A program made the translations under genes and the position numbers. A DNA stretch of 64,000 nucleotides from Cyclaneusma minus (taxonomy: Eukaryota > Ascomycota > Leotiomycetes > Marthamycetales > Marthamycetaceae). Shown here piece after piece: positions 1 to 13,225 of the stretch. Under the pieces are notes generated by a model, which worked only from the letters and a program-made list of their open reading frames with translations, was not told the origin of the DNA and ran no database searches. How positions within the stretch are numbered: the stretch's first letter is position 1; each line of letters begins with the position of its first letter. The stretch is from NCBI GenBank assembly GCA_037179335.1, contig JAKZHN010000006.1, positions 310,001-374,000 on the forward strand, in the 5' to 3' direction.

Positions 1-3000
1 AACATTTGCGCTATTTATTGTTTATTTAAATAATGATATCAATTTCAATTTTTTTTCAATATTAATAAAACCAATTGCAATTTTTAATTTAAAATTCCAA
101 ATTCAATTTAGAAAAATTCCTTATTATTCTTTAATATTTCGAAATTTATTTTCCCGTTTAGCAAATTATCAAAAAATATTTCCGCAGCTGGCGTTTAAAA
201 GAATAATTAAAAAACTATTTAATCAACTATTTAATTTTAATATAGCAATAAAATTCCAAAAGATATAAAAATTGTTAAATATTTTAATTTAGCCAATATT
301 ATTAAGAATCGTATATAATATAAATACAATTTTACAGCATTAAAAAGCAATACCAATATCTCCGTTTTTTAAGCTTATTAATAAACTTCCTATTTTTATC
401 AAATTCCATTAAAATCAAATTTAATCAAAATCATCCAATTAGCGTACTATACTCCGTTATCCTAATAAAAAGCACTATTTAAAAACTGCTAAAATTAAAC
501 AAATAGCTATAATAGAAAAAGAAACTTTCAAATTAATTACAAATTTGGAAATCAAATTATTAAGCATTAAGCCAATTTTTTTAATATAGATATTTAATTT
601 GAAATTTATAATTTATAATTATTTTTTTAAATATAAAACTCGGTGTATAGCCTATAAAAGTCTCTATCCAATAATTAAAAAGATCTATTCAATTGTTCTC
701 CCTATATATTATTTTTGGATGCTTTTAATTATAATAATTTATTTCAATTAAAAATCCCTTTATATAAATACTATTAACGCTTATATAAACGCCAAATTCA
801 ACAATATACTATATATTTATAAACCAAATAGCTATAAAACTTAGGGCGGTCCAGGGCAATTTTTATAAATTATATAAAGTCTTTATAGTTTACCTATTTC
901 TGCCCTTTTATAAAATAAAAATATTTCTAAAACTCTTATTGATTATAGTTTTAAATAGCGTTTTAAATAGCATTGTATTTTTATTATGATAGATTTAATA
1001 GTTTTTTTTATATAAACAATATAATTATTATATATATTTCTTACCGCTTAAATTTTGCAAAGCATTTTAAAAAAAAAAAAAAAAATCTCCAAATTTATAA
1101 ATTGCCGCATTATTTAAAATAAAACTTAAAAAAAACTCTGGCTAAGCCAAAAGGCTTATATTCTCCAATTAGCAAAAAACTATAGCATTAATTTAAATAA
1201 GTAACTGCTTAAAATACCGCTATTAATTAATTTGATATTTATTTCCAATTCCAATAAACCCAATAAAAAACTATATAAAAATATCTAGATTTAATAAATA
1301 AAATTTACTAATTAGGCAACACCATTAAAAACAATATATTTTAATCTTATTCGCAATTATTTAAATTTAATACCAATTTTTCTAAAAATTATTAAAAGGC
1401 CGCTATTTACTATTTTTACTAATACTTTTTAATATATATATAGTTAATATTTTATAAATTATAGCTATGTTTATTATTATTATATAAATTATATAAATTT
1501 CGCTTAATAATGCTTTTTATATTAATTTTATAAATTTAAATATCGCTTAAAACTGGGCAAAAAGAATTTGTAATTTATGCTTAAAATAGAGTTTTTATTT
1601 AAATTTAAAATTAAGCTAAAAATAAAATATGCATTTATTTTCTTGAAATAATAATGCCATTGCTAATTTAAATCTTATAATATATATTTTTATGCTTGGT
1701 TTATTTAAAAAAAATCGTATTTTTAAAAAGCAAAAATAACTTTATATTTTATCGTTTAATTTAAAATATTTTGGTAGATTCTTTTTAAAATCTATTTATT
1801 TATAAAGATTAATTAATTTTATACCAATATATTAATATTATTAATAAAGCCTTTAATTATAGCTAATTTATATAATAAATCGCAAATATAAAGAAATTTT
1901 AAATTAAAAAAACAATGATATTGGAAATTCCTGGAAAATATTGGTATTAATTTTAAATACTTCAAATTCCTTGTTATTAATATTAAAAATAATTTTGCAA
2001 TTTAATAAAAAGCTTTAAATTTATTCTCAAAAATGCGCTAAAAAATGTGCTGCAAAAACTGAAAATTAATTTTTTATATAAAGTATTGTTAAAATCTTTT
2101 AAAATATTAAGGCTAAAAATTAATGCTATTTATTATACATTCCGATTTCAAATTTTATAAATTTGGCTAATTAATAGCTTTAATATTGCATAAATCCTTT
2201 TTTTACTTTTGTTTTCCATTTGCCAAAAAAAAGCAAAAAGTATTATTTAGCCAGGATAAATATTTTTTTAGCTATTCATTTTTTAAAACCCTTTTCCAAT
2301 ATATTTAAAAAGGCTATTAATTTATAAATTGCAAATATAATATAATTTGTTTTGCTTGGCTTTTAAAAACCCGTTATATAAGCTATTTCAAATTAATTAA
2401 AATAATAGCTTTATTTTAAATAGGCTATAAATAATTTCCAAATATACGCTTTAATTATTAATAAAATGGCTTTCCAAATATAAAATAAAAGATTGGACAA
2501 TTTAATAGCCTTATAGGATTTTTGTTATAAAAGGACTTTTTAATATCCCAATTTATATTATTTTAATTATTTTCTAAAAATTCTAAAAATATTTTTGCTC
2601 TAAAAGTTTTACAATTGCTATAAAAATTAGTTGCTAAAAGAAGATTTTAATATTACAATAATGTAAATTTTAAAAAATAAAGAAAAATACAGATTTTTAT
2701 CTTTGCCTATTTTTTAAATTTCCAAAACAAAATTAAAATTCTGGAAAGTTTTATTAAAACCGGCTTTCGAAATAATTATTTTTATTTTATTTCTTATTTT
2801 TTATTGGCTTTTTTAGTTTATTTATATAGAAATAAATTCAAAAAATGTTTTTTTCGCAATTTCCTAATATATTTAATTATTTAATTGCATTTAAAATTCC
2901 ATTCTTTTTTGCGTTATCCTTTTAGCCTTATTTATAAAATTGCTTTTAGCAATTTTAATATTTTATTATTAATATTATTTTTAATATTAAATCGGGTCAA

Positions 3001-5229
3001 TTTATTTATAAAACTCGGATAATTTAAAAGCAGTTTTTTAAAAACTACCGAATTGGTTTTTTTTATATTCTTTTTAAAGAATAGGGAATTTGATATATAT
3101 ATAAAATTTTAATTCAATTTTTACTGGTAAATAATTAAAAACAAAATCAACTTTTGGCAAATCTAATACCATAGCAATATATTTGCTATGTTTTAGGTAA
3201 ATAAAATTAAACTTATAATTGTTTGCATTTGTTTAGCATTAAATATAATTATATTTAAAAACATTAAAAATTTGCAAAAATATCGCTTTATTATAGCTAC
3301 TAGAATATGAAAATATTTATATAAAATAAATATATTCGCTAAATTTTATAATTAATAATGGAAATTAAAATTCCCTATTATTAAAATATACTTTATTGGT
3401 TATTTAATAAAATTGGCTTTTAAAATAAAAAAAATGGATTTTATAATATTATTTTTATACGCTTTTGGAAAATTATGAAATTTAAAATTTAAAAATTTAA
3501 AAAACTGGCTTTGGGGCTAAATTTCAATTTAATTAATATAAGATTTATAAAACAAAATAGCGGGCTTCTTAGCTATTAACTGGGATTTTTTAATTAATAT
3601 AAATAATTATTTCAAAATAGCCTTTAAGCGAGAAAATAATATAAAAGCTATTAATATTGGAATTTTTAATTATTTATATATTTAAATTAATTTATAATTT
3701 CTAAACAGTAAAGATTTAATTTCTTTTAGCTAAATTTATTAAATTTAATATTGGGTTTATTATTTTTGCTAATTTATATATATTATATTATAATATTTAA
3801 AATAGTTATTATATATTTATTTGGAATGTTTCAGTATTTCTATATTTTTACTAATGCTTGTATTCTGCGGCTAAAACGCTTATATATTTATTATAAAAGC
3901 AATGGCTATTGGAATTGCTTAAAGGGCGTTAATTAATATTTAAAACAAAAATTGAAAAAATTAAAATTTTATAAATAAAGTAAAAAAACGGCATATATTT
4001 AAGCATTTTGTTATTTGATTTAGAATTAGCAAAAAAACAAACAATTATAAAATGGCTTTTTTATTAAATAATTGGTTAAATCAATATTTTAATTATACTT
4101 TTATTATAAAATATAAATTTGTGTTTAAAGCATTGGCGTATTATTTCGCGTTTAAATTTTAATAATGTTATTTTAGGGCAGTTTTTAATATAATAAGCTT
4201 TTATATATTTACCGCAAATTAAAATATTTTTAATATATATTTTTGCAATATATTCTTAATATTGGCAATTAAAATATTAAATGGCTTTGAAATAAGCTTT
4301 AAATAGCTTATAAGCCTTGGCTTTTAAATTTATTGATTTCCTTCGTTAAAGCGCATTTAATTAATAAAAAGCCGTATTTTTTATTATTATTTAATACCGT
4401 TTCTGGCTGTATCATTTAAAGAATTTTTAATTGCATATTCCGATAAATTTTAAAATAATATAGCTATTGCGGCATTTATAAACAATAGCTATTGCGGCCA
4501 ATTATTTGAAAATCAATTATAAAAAATATTAATTGTATATTAAAAATAGTATTTTTAATTTTTATTCAATTATTTATTAAAGGATTATAAGCTAAAAGTA
4601 GACGGATTAAAATTTCTGAAATAAAAAAAAAACTTCATTTAATATAATAAATTTAAAAGCTTTTTAAATCGTATATATTATAAAATGAAAAAGGTCTATT
4701 AATTTTCTAGTATTAATTATTTTATAATAAAAAACGAATTTTTTTTTATTAAATTTGCAAATTATAATTATAATTATATTATAGCCTTTTATATTTTTAG
4801 GTATTTTATAAAACTCCACCATTATAGATTATTATAATTTATCTGGCGTCAAAAAAAATTAAATACACCAAAAAAAATATTTTTTAGGATTTTAGCTTTA
4901 GTATATTATTTGCAATTTCTGATATAGCGGTTATAATTTTTGAATTAGCTAAATTACCAATATTGCTTTTTAAACAATTTCCGCGTTTTATTCTTTCCAA
5001 AATAAATAATTTAAATTATATTATAAATTTCCGCAACTAGCTTTATTTATAATATTTTTATATAAATATAATTAATTAGCAATAAAATACAAATTTGCGC
5101 AGTTTTCAATATTTTAAATACTTATTTATATTAAAATATCCAATTTTAAATATAGCTTTTTTTAATAAATTGGTTTAATGATCTTCCAATTTAATTATAA
5201 CTCTTAATAAATATCCGGTAAAAATTACA

Positions 5230-5830
5230 AAAACCAAAAAATATTTAAATTTTCCTATTTTTTCCTTTTCTAAATAATTTTACTTTTGCCAAAATTTACT
5301 TTAATTTCTTTTATAAAAATAATATAGCCTAAATATTTAATTTTTATAATTAAAAATTAGTAATTTTTAATATTAATTTATAGGCCAATGGCTTTTAAAT
5401 GGGTAAAAACTTTTTGAATATTTTTCTTATGTTGCTTAAAAATATTTAAATAAATTAATATATTATTTATAAATATTTTATAATATTTATTTAATAAATC
5501 AAAAAATATATTTTTAATATATGTTTAAAAAGTAGCAAGGCTATTAATTAATCCAAATAGAAATACCATTTAATATTATATATTATAGCAAATGTAAAAT
5601 ATTATAAAATGCTTGAAAGCTTTACTTATTTAAATACGGTAAAAAGCTTGCCAAATATCCAGCTTAATAAAATACTTCGCTTTACTAAATTTAAAAAAAA
5701 AACTTTTATTAAAAAGCGGAAGCAAATAACAGTTTTTTTTTATAAATTTATTAAGCCTTTTATAATTTATATAAAATTATAATTTTTTCTTTAATTTTTT
5801 AACAAATAAAATAAATGCTGCAAGCGGGAA
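5230..5830 (-). pseudogene. Degraded Ty3/gypsy reverse transcriptase remnant (minus strand)
   Basis: Reading the minus strand with stops and frame changes gives a recognisable series of Ty3/gypsy RT segments. In order there is a 'KLDIWQAFYRI'-like stretch, a 'FGLINSLATF' stretch (family: PFGL.NAPATFQ), an 'FINNILIY' stretch standing where the catalytic Y-x-D-D box lies (both Asp codons now read Asn, as C-to-T decay on the opposite strand would give), then 'LQINIKNY.FLIIKIKYLGYII' and 'FFGFCNFYRIFIKSY', which match the RT-RNase H connection of gypsy elements. It is dead: many stops, and the catalytic aspartates are lost. The limits are approximate. Its orientation is opposite to that of the remnant at 9.1 kb, so at least two elements are present. 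Confidence 0.72.
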
Positions 5831-6841
5831 AAGGCTGCTTTTAATAAATCCTTTTTGTAAATAGCTTTTTAAATAATTTTTTATAATAATTTTTTTTAAC
5901 AATAATATATAGCGGTAAATAGCTAAAGCTATTTTTGGGGGCTTTTAATTTAATTTTCGCATCAAAGGGGCTATATTTTAAAACGGTATTAAAAAACATT
6001 AAAAAGAATAACTTTTTTTTTAAAAAAAAGATAAATAGCTTCTAATTTAGCTAATTATCGTTATACAATTTTTTTAATTTATCCAATATTTTCCGGGCTT
6101 GTAAAATTTGATTTACTTTATATAAAAACCAAATCCATGCTATTTTTTTTAAACTTTTTAAATTTCTTTGTATTTTTATATTATTAATTTGGAAAATCTT
6201 TATAAATAAATCCAATAAAAATTTCATTTTTTTTAATTTTAATAATAATTTTAATATTTTACCAATAAATCTTTAATTTATAATATTCAAAGCTTTTTTT
6301 ATAATTGATTTATGCATAAAAAGGGCCTTAAAAATTTATTTCGGCATTAGTAAATCGGACTCTTTATTTTCAAATCTATTGGGTATTAAAAAGAAATATA
6401 GCTAAGGCTCTTTTAGCTTTTTTAATAGCAAAATATGTTTTTATTTTTACCGTTAAAATTTTTTCTTTAAATTAAAAAATCATTTAATTATTAAAAATAT
6501 TAGTTTTTAAAATTAAATAATATATTTAATTTGTTTTGCTATTTAAATCCAATAAGGAATTTCTAAAAGCTTACATTAATTACCAAATATAATATTTCTT
6601 TAAATACCTTGCTTTAAGTTTGGAAATTTAAATATATAATATAATAAATAAAATCTCTATTTCTTTTATTATATTTATAAATGGATATAATTCTTTTTTA
6701 AAACATTAGCAAGAATTTATTAGAAACTAAATTTTTAACTATATAAATATTTATAATATAAACTATTTGCGTTTTATTACTAATAAATGCATTAATCTAT
6801 AAATTATTATTTTTTAAAATATAAAAAATAATAAAATAATT

Positions 6842-6870
6842 TTAATTAATTAATTAATTAATTAATTAAT
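6842..6870. repeat. (TTAA)n microsatellite
   Basis: About seven TTAA units in the AT-rich block. Confidence 0.85.
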
Positions 6871-7124
6871 ATTAAAAAACAATAAATTAATAAATTTAAA
6901 ATAACAGCTAATTTGGAAAAAAACAATCTAGGCTTAATTGTTTTCCGGCTTTTTTTTGAATTCAATATTGGTATTGATTTAATTACAATTTTCCTTTTTA
7001 ATTCTTTGAAAATGTTTTTTAATAATATAATTAATTTTATAGCAAATAAATTAATCAAATGTTTTGGCATTTTAATTATGCTTAGTTTCTTTTTTTTAAT
7101 AAGCCTTTTTTTATAGTTAAAGCA

Positions 7125-7149
7125 ATTATTATTATTATTATTATTATTA
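7125..7149. repeat. (ATT)n microsatellite
   Basis: About eight ATT units in the AT-rich block. Confidence 0.85.
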
Positions 7150-8577
7150 AAATAAAAGCTTTTATTATAATTTTTATAAAAGTTTTTACTATTTTTATTT
7201 TTATTTGGCCTTGCCGAATTTCCACTATTAAATGCCTTTTTATTTTTATTTTTGCTATATTAAAACTAGCAATTATTTAAAAAAACTATTTTTGGCGGCA
7301 TTAATAGCATTATTACAAATAAATATATTTTAATAAAAATTATAGTATAGAATTTTAGCTCTTTTTAGGCTTTTATAATTATAAGTAATAAAAACTATAA
7401 TTAATATTAATGCAAGTAATAATTTATAATACAAATTGGTAAAAATATTTTTATTAAATATTTTAGCCAATTATATATTATAATAAAAATGCCTAAAAAC
7501 AATTGCCAAATATGTTTTTACTATTTATTTTATATTTTATATAATTTTTTAAAGCATTATAATTTTTAATTGGGCTATTATATATATTTTTAAAATCTTG
7601 ATTATTTAGCACCAATTAACAATCTTTTTTAGAAAAAGTAATAGCGCCTTTAAAAAACTTATTAAATTATACCGGTATAATAATTTTAAATATATGCTAT
7701 ATATAAAGCCTTAAATAAAAGAAATATAACTTAAAATAAACTTTTTTAATAATAATTATTTAATACTAAAATTTAAAATTCTCGCTATTATCCAGTTTTT
7801 CCGGATTAAAAAGCTTTAATATTTTCTTTTTATATATATAATTATTAAATTTAAAATTAAATTTAAAGCTATTATTAAATTCGGGATTATTACTGGATTC
7901 GAAATTTAAAAAAAAAAACTAAATAGGATTTAAAAAATGCAATATTTATTATAATAATTTTTAAAATAGCGGGAATAATTGTATAATTGCAATTTTTTCT
8001 TATTTTTGCTATATATTAAGCAAGAGCTAATAGTATTAGTATTGCTAATAGTATTAATGCAATTGTTTATAATAGCTTAAATTATATTGCTAATTCAATT
8101 GCTAAAAACTGTAATTATTAAAATAAAAATTTTAATTTATTTGTAAAAAGCGCGTAATAATTATATATTTTTACTATTATGCAATTTATTAATTATGATT
8201 AAAGTCGAGGCTAAAACTAAATTTAAAGCATTTTTAAATTATATAAAATTTTCAGCTTTAAAATTAAAGTTTTTAAAATAAAAATAATTATTGCAATAAT
8301 CGGAGCAGTTAAAATAATTAAAAAAAGAATTGCGCAAATAAAAATATTAGAAAATAGCACGCAATTGCTGGATAAAGCTTATATTATATATATTTTAATT
8401 TATTTAAAGAAAATTAGAGTATTTAAAATTATTTAATTATTAAAAAGAAACTTATTATAGCGAGGGTTTAAAATTATATAGAATAGCAAAGCAAAATATA
8501 ATTTAATAATATAATTTAAATTGAAAAAAAAGATTTAGGGCGAAAGGCTTTTTAAAAGAAATCCAAGCAAAAACGCT

Positions 8578-8650
8578 AGCGCTAGTCGCTTGCGCCGGAC
8601 CGGTCACGGGCCGGGGTAATCACGTGGCTGGCTATTGCGGCCTGGGGCCG
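8578..8650. other. GC-rich island inside AT-rich block
   Basis: About 75 bp of GC-rich, apparently unmutated sequence inside otherwise roughly 80% or more AT DNA. It contains CCGGACCGGTC, GGGCCGGGG, a CACGTG box and GCGGCCTGGGGCCG. No coding sense was recognised. It may be a transposon end or a short single-copy insert that escaped mutation. Confidence 0.6.
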
Positions 8651-9109
8651 TTACATAGCGCAATTAAAATATTATTGAAATTACTTTTTGGGGTCAGGCT
8701 CTAATCTCGAAAATCAAGGTCTTAACTTTTTTATTTTTTATAAATATCAGCTTTTTTATTTTTTTGCATTCTATTAAAAAAAGGCTATTTAACTATAATA
8801 AAGACAAACCATTTAAAACTCTTTTATATATCGCCTATTTTAAATTTCGGAAATAAGCCTTTAATTTCGGGGTCATTTTAGTCTCAAAATTATAATAACG
8901 GGGTTATTTTAGGTTTTTGCTGATAATAATATAATATTTTAAAAAAAAAACATCTTTTAAAATTAAATAAAGCGATGTATAGTTTTTCCAGATAAATTTT
9001 AAATCGATTGCCGGATTAAAAACCGTATAATATAAAAATCAAATTGGAAAAATCAAAAAACGAATTGTTTTATTATTTATTTTATATTATATCGAAAAGC
9101 CAATTAGAG

Positions 9110-9830
9110 TTTATTCAAAAATATTTATAAAACAATCTAGCCAAAGGATTCATTGAATCAATATTTTTCTATTTGCCGCACCGGTACTCTTTATTAAAAA
9201 ACCTAAAAAAGGAATACGCTTTTATATAAATTATTAGAAATTCAATAAACTTATTAAAGAAAGTTATTATCCGCTCCTATTATTTAACAAAAAAAATTCA
9301 AATCTAGCAAAATTAATTATTTTATTAAAATTAATATCTAATAAGCTTTTTATTAAACCCGTATAAATATTGCTACCCAAAAATATATAACTTTTTATAT
9401 TAAATATAGGATTTATTTATATAAAAGGCTGCTATTCAAATTAATTAATAAATCGGCCAATTTTTAGCAATATATTAATAATATGCTATTTAATTTATTA
9501 AATAAAATTTATACGGCTTTTATTAATAATATTTTTATTTATACTATAAATTTTGCTTAGTATAAAAAGGATATTTAAAAAATATTGTATAAATTAAAAA
9601 TTGTAAAATTGCAAGCCAATATTAAAAAATACAAGTTTTTTATAATGAAAATTAAATATTTAAATTCTATTATTCTTTTAAATGGAATTTATATTAATTT
9701 AAAAAAGAATAGCGGCTATTAAAAATTGGCAGCGACCGAAAACAAAATTAAAAAAATCCAATTATTTTCTGGAATTTTGTAATTTCTATTGGGTTTTTAT
9801 TAAAATTATAATTAATTGGTATACTTTTAA
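9110..9830 (+). pseudogene. Degraded Ty3/gypsy reverse transcriptase remnant (plus strand)
   Basis: The plus strand shows broken gypsy RT motifs in the right order: 'NLAKGFIES', then after a frameshift 'FAAPVLFIKKPKKGIRFYINY' (family: SPVLFVKKKDGSLRFCVDYR), 'ESYYPLLL', then 'YINNMLFNLLNKIYTAFINNIFIYT' (seen in pieces; family: RYIN..L.D....AYIDDILIYS, again with Asp codons read as Asn), 'LQANIKKYKFF', and 'FLEFCNFYWVFIK'. Stops and at least one frameshift make it non-functional. It is followed by an integrase remnant in the same orientation at about 11.0 kb, the usual RT-RNase H-INT order of Ty3/gypsy elements. The limits are approximate. Confidence 0.75.
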
Positions 9831-10989
9831 AATTATTTAATTCATAAAAATTATGTTTAAAAAAAATATTAAAAAGCATTTAATAAGTTCAAAACAATAT
9901 TATTATTAGCGCCGGCTTTTGCTAATTATATTTCTAGCTATAAACGCAAATTAAAAACTAATATATTAAATAAGATTTTTAAAAAAGTATTTTTTTAAAA
10001 ATCCCCCGATAAATTTTAGTTTTTAATTTTTAACTTTTTTATAATTATGGGTAAATATCAAATAAATTACGAAATTTATAACAAAAGGCTGCTACCTATT
10101 ATTTTATTTTTTATGCATTGGAAAATCTATTTGCTAAAAGCTTTCTAAAAAAAATAAAAAAAATAGCGATTATAAAATCTTCAAATAATTTATAATATTA
10201 AAAGCTTTTAATATTTGGCAAATATAATAATACGAACTTTTTAGCAAGTATTATTTTTGTACTAAATATAAATTAAATTTTTTAAATAAAACCAATTTTT
10301 TTATTTAATAGAAATAAGATATAAATTAAATTACTGCTATAGAAATTTTAAATTGTATATATATAATATTGCCAAAACAATATTTAAATTTTAAAATTAT
10401 TGAACATTTATAGCTAAACACAATTGTTTTTTTTATTTAGCGCTAATTAAGCCATTGCAAATTAAATTAATTAATAAACTATTTTAAACCAATAAATAAA
10501 TAAATAATAAAAACTATTTAAAAATATTGCCAAGCAATTATAAATATAATGGAGTTTCCGGAATTAATAAATCCTGCAATTCTTTTAATTAGTATTTTGC
10601 GAATTAAATTAATAGCAAAAATATATAGGAATATTTAAACAATTTATTTTAGCTATATAAAAATTCGTAAATTGATTTAAAAACGCTATTAATAAAAGAA
10701 AAAGAAAAAATATTAATTTCTATATTAAAAATTAAAAATTTTGCGCAAAAGCTAAAATATTTTAAAATAAAATACCGGGCTTATTAAATTTATTGCCAGC
10801 TTTAAATTGATTTTAGCAATATATAACAATCGATTTTTATTATATATTTAAAAGCAAAAAAGCTATAATATAATTATAATTATAATTTGCCAATTTAGTA
10901 AAAAGATATTTATAATGCCTCATTTTTGAATAATAAATATAAAAAAAGCGGCAAGAATTTTTTATATTATAATATACCATATTTATAAA

Positions 10990-11125
10990 AATTTAAAAAT
11001 TATTATATTGGATTAAAAATCGCAATTTATTTTTGATTTTTAAAAGGAATTTATAAAACTATCCAATATAGCAATTCGTTTTTTATTTGCTTACCAGCCG
11101 CAAATTAAAAGCCAAATTAAAATTA
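10990..11125 (+). pseudogene. Degraded gypsy integrase remnant
   Basis: A plus-strand reading contains 'KEFIKLSNIAIRFL' followed by 'AYQPQIKSQIKI'. This matches the end of the retroviral-type integrase core of Ty3/gypsy elements (family pattern: FW..LC..LGI...STAYHPQTDGQTER). It lies about 1.2 kb downstream of the reverse transcriptase remnant on the same strand and probably belongs to the same dead element. The DD(35)E residues cannot be placed with confidence. Confidence 0.6.
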
Positions 11126-11529
11126 AAAACGCTATTTTGAATTTAAATTTTACTTTTTTAATTAGTTGGTTTTAAAACGATTGGCCGAAATAATTGCTTT
11201 TTATAAATATAGCAATTGCCGCGCTATTATAAAAATTAATTAAAATAAGCCCAATTAAAATAAAATTGAAATATAAATTATATATAAGCTTTAATTAAAA
11301 GACTTTTAAATTTAATTTATTTATATAAGCGTTAAACCGGGATAATGCAATTAAATAATAGATCTATATTTATATAGCTAAAATATTATTTAAAACGCTA
11401 TAAAAATCGCTTAATAATTATAAATAATTTAGGCAAATAAATATTGTCAAATTATTAATTTCGATATTAGGAATTATATTTATATTATAATTAAATATTG
11501 GAAAATTTTATAATTTAATTAAAACTTAA

Positions 11530-11699
11530 TATTGAGGAAATAGTGATTTTTGGGCTTCCTGCCTAAGGCTGCTGGATTAATTATATAAGCTGGTTGCAAG
11601 CCTTCAAGGCTATGCATTTAAAGCTATTTGTAGAAATTAACCTTCATTATCCATGCTTTTTGTATGCCTATTTGCTATCCGGTTATATCAGATTTAATA
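11530..11699. repeat. LTR-like direct repeat, copy A
   Basis: About 170 bp that recurs at 15340-15513 in the same orientation with only scattered, mostly C/T and G/A, differences. Shared blocks include 'GATTTYTGGGCTT', 'AATTATATAAGCTGG', 'GCATTTAAAGCTATTTGTAG' and 'GGTTATAYCAGRTTTAATA'. The ends read TATTGAGG...TTTAATA, which would be TG...CA if CpA-to-TpA decay were undone. The sequence just after it (GTTATAAGCCCGGTTGC) is tRNA-complement-like and could be a primer binding site. It could be the 5' LTR of an element ending at copy B, or the 3' LTR of the plus-strand gypsy remnant lying before it. Confidence 0.5.
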
Positions 11700-12424
11700 G
11701 GTTATAAGCCCGGTTGCATATTTATATAAAAGCCTTTTTTTAAAGCTTACTATTCCAATAAGCAGGATATTTAAATTTCGAAGCCCTAAATGCCTTTATT
11801 AATAATATTTGGTTTTGGAATATTGGCAATTCTTTTGGAGCGCTTGAAAAGTTTCCGATATTAATATCAGCGTTCCCGGAGAACCGGAATTTTCGATATT
11901 AAATTAGGAGATAAAATTTTTATAGCTATATTAATGGCTAAGCGTTGGTAATCGAAATTAAATCCATAATTTAATCAAGCCGTTAAAGGCCTTTTAAAGA
12001 AATCATTATTTTTGCCGGTATTTGCGGTATTTTGCAGCCTGAATAAATTAAGCCGCTAAAGGCTTTTTATATTTTTAGGGCATTAGACCGCTAAGGGTTA
12101 TTAATTGAGTATATAGCTAAATAGGAGTTTACGTATTAATAGGAAAGGCTGTTTTTTTAAATAAAATCCAGTTATTTTGCGGTGGCAAAAGCGGTGAAAT
12201 ATTAAATTTATTATTATTATTTAAATTTATTCCCTCTTTTTGGTTTTGGCTATTAGTTTTCAATTCGATTGCTATTTTATAATAATATGCTAAATTAAAA
12301 ATATTATTGGAATTATATACCAATTACTTTCCGATCCTTATCCAATTTTAAAATCTTTTTTAATTATATAAAAGATAATTTGCGTATATGAAAAATGTCT
12401 AATATATTATAAAATCGGTTTTTA

Positions 12425-13225
12425 AGCTGGTATTTTTATTATTTATCTATTTAGTAATTTAATTGTTACATTTTAGAAATATGCCGAAGTCCTTAAACCG
12501 ACCATTTTTTATTTAAGATTTAAATACGCTATTTCGTTCAATTTAATAATTTCCAATTATTTGCTATTTTTGGAAATATTTACTAAGCCAAATAGCCATT
12601 TAAATTAAATTCTTTAAAATCCTTTGCTTTATAAAAATCATAATTATTATTTTTCAAAATATACCGATTATCGATACTTTAATAGCCGAGATTATTAAAT
12701 AAATCTTGATTGAAATAGCAATTAGAATTAATTTTTAACGGCTTTTATTGTGAATTATAAATACGCCAATTTTTAATTTTTTTTACCGATTTAATTTAAA
12801 GATACGCCGATAACTTTTCCTCCCAAATTTAAAGTTTTAAAGCTAGTAATTTATTATTGAGCTAGTAATTTATTTGCCATTTAAATTAATTAATATATAA
12901 TTATAATTATATAAAAGGCAGCCTATTTATATAAGAGATATTTAGCCGTTAATTTAAATCCCTAAGCTAGTATTTTAATTGCCGATTTTAAATGCGAACC
13001 GATTATTAATTTCTTTGCCGAATCCGAAATCCAAAGCTGGTATTTTAATTGCTATTAACCTTATTTTAAATGCGCTATTATTAAATCTTTTTGTTTTTAA
13101 ATAAGAATAATAAAAGCTGGTATTTTTATTATTACGAAGCTGATATTTTATTGTTTTTTTTTAATTCGAAACCAAAATTAAAATTTTGCAATTTGGATTT
13201 TTTAAGTTGGTACCTTATTGCTATA
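12425..13225. repeat. Dispersed short repeat (AGCTGGTATTTTAATTGCC-like)
   Basis: A motif close to AGCTGGTATTTTAATTG recurs on the plus strand at about 12425, 12841, 12861, 12965, 13035, 13115, 13138 and 13205, with the last five only 20-80 bp apart. The copies differ mainly at C/T and G/A positions, as expected of a decayed tandem array. It lies between the two LTR-like repeats. Whether it came from a coding repeat or a noncoding minisatellite cannot be told. Confidence 0.5.
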
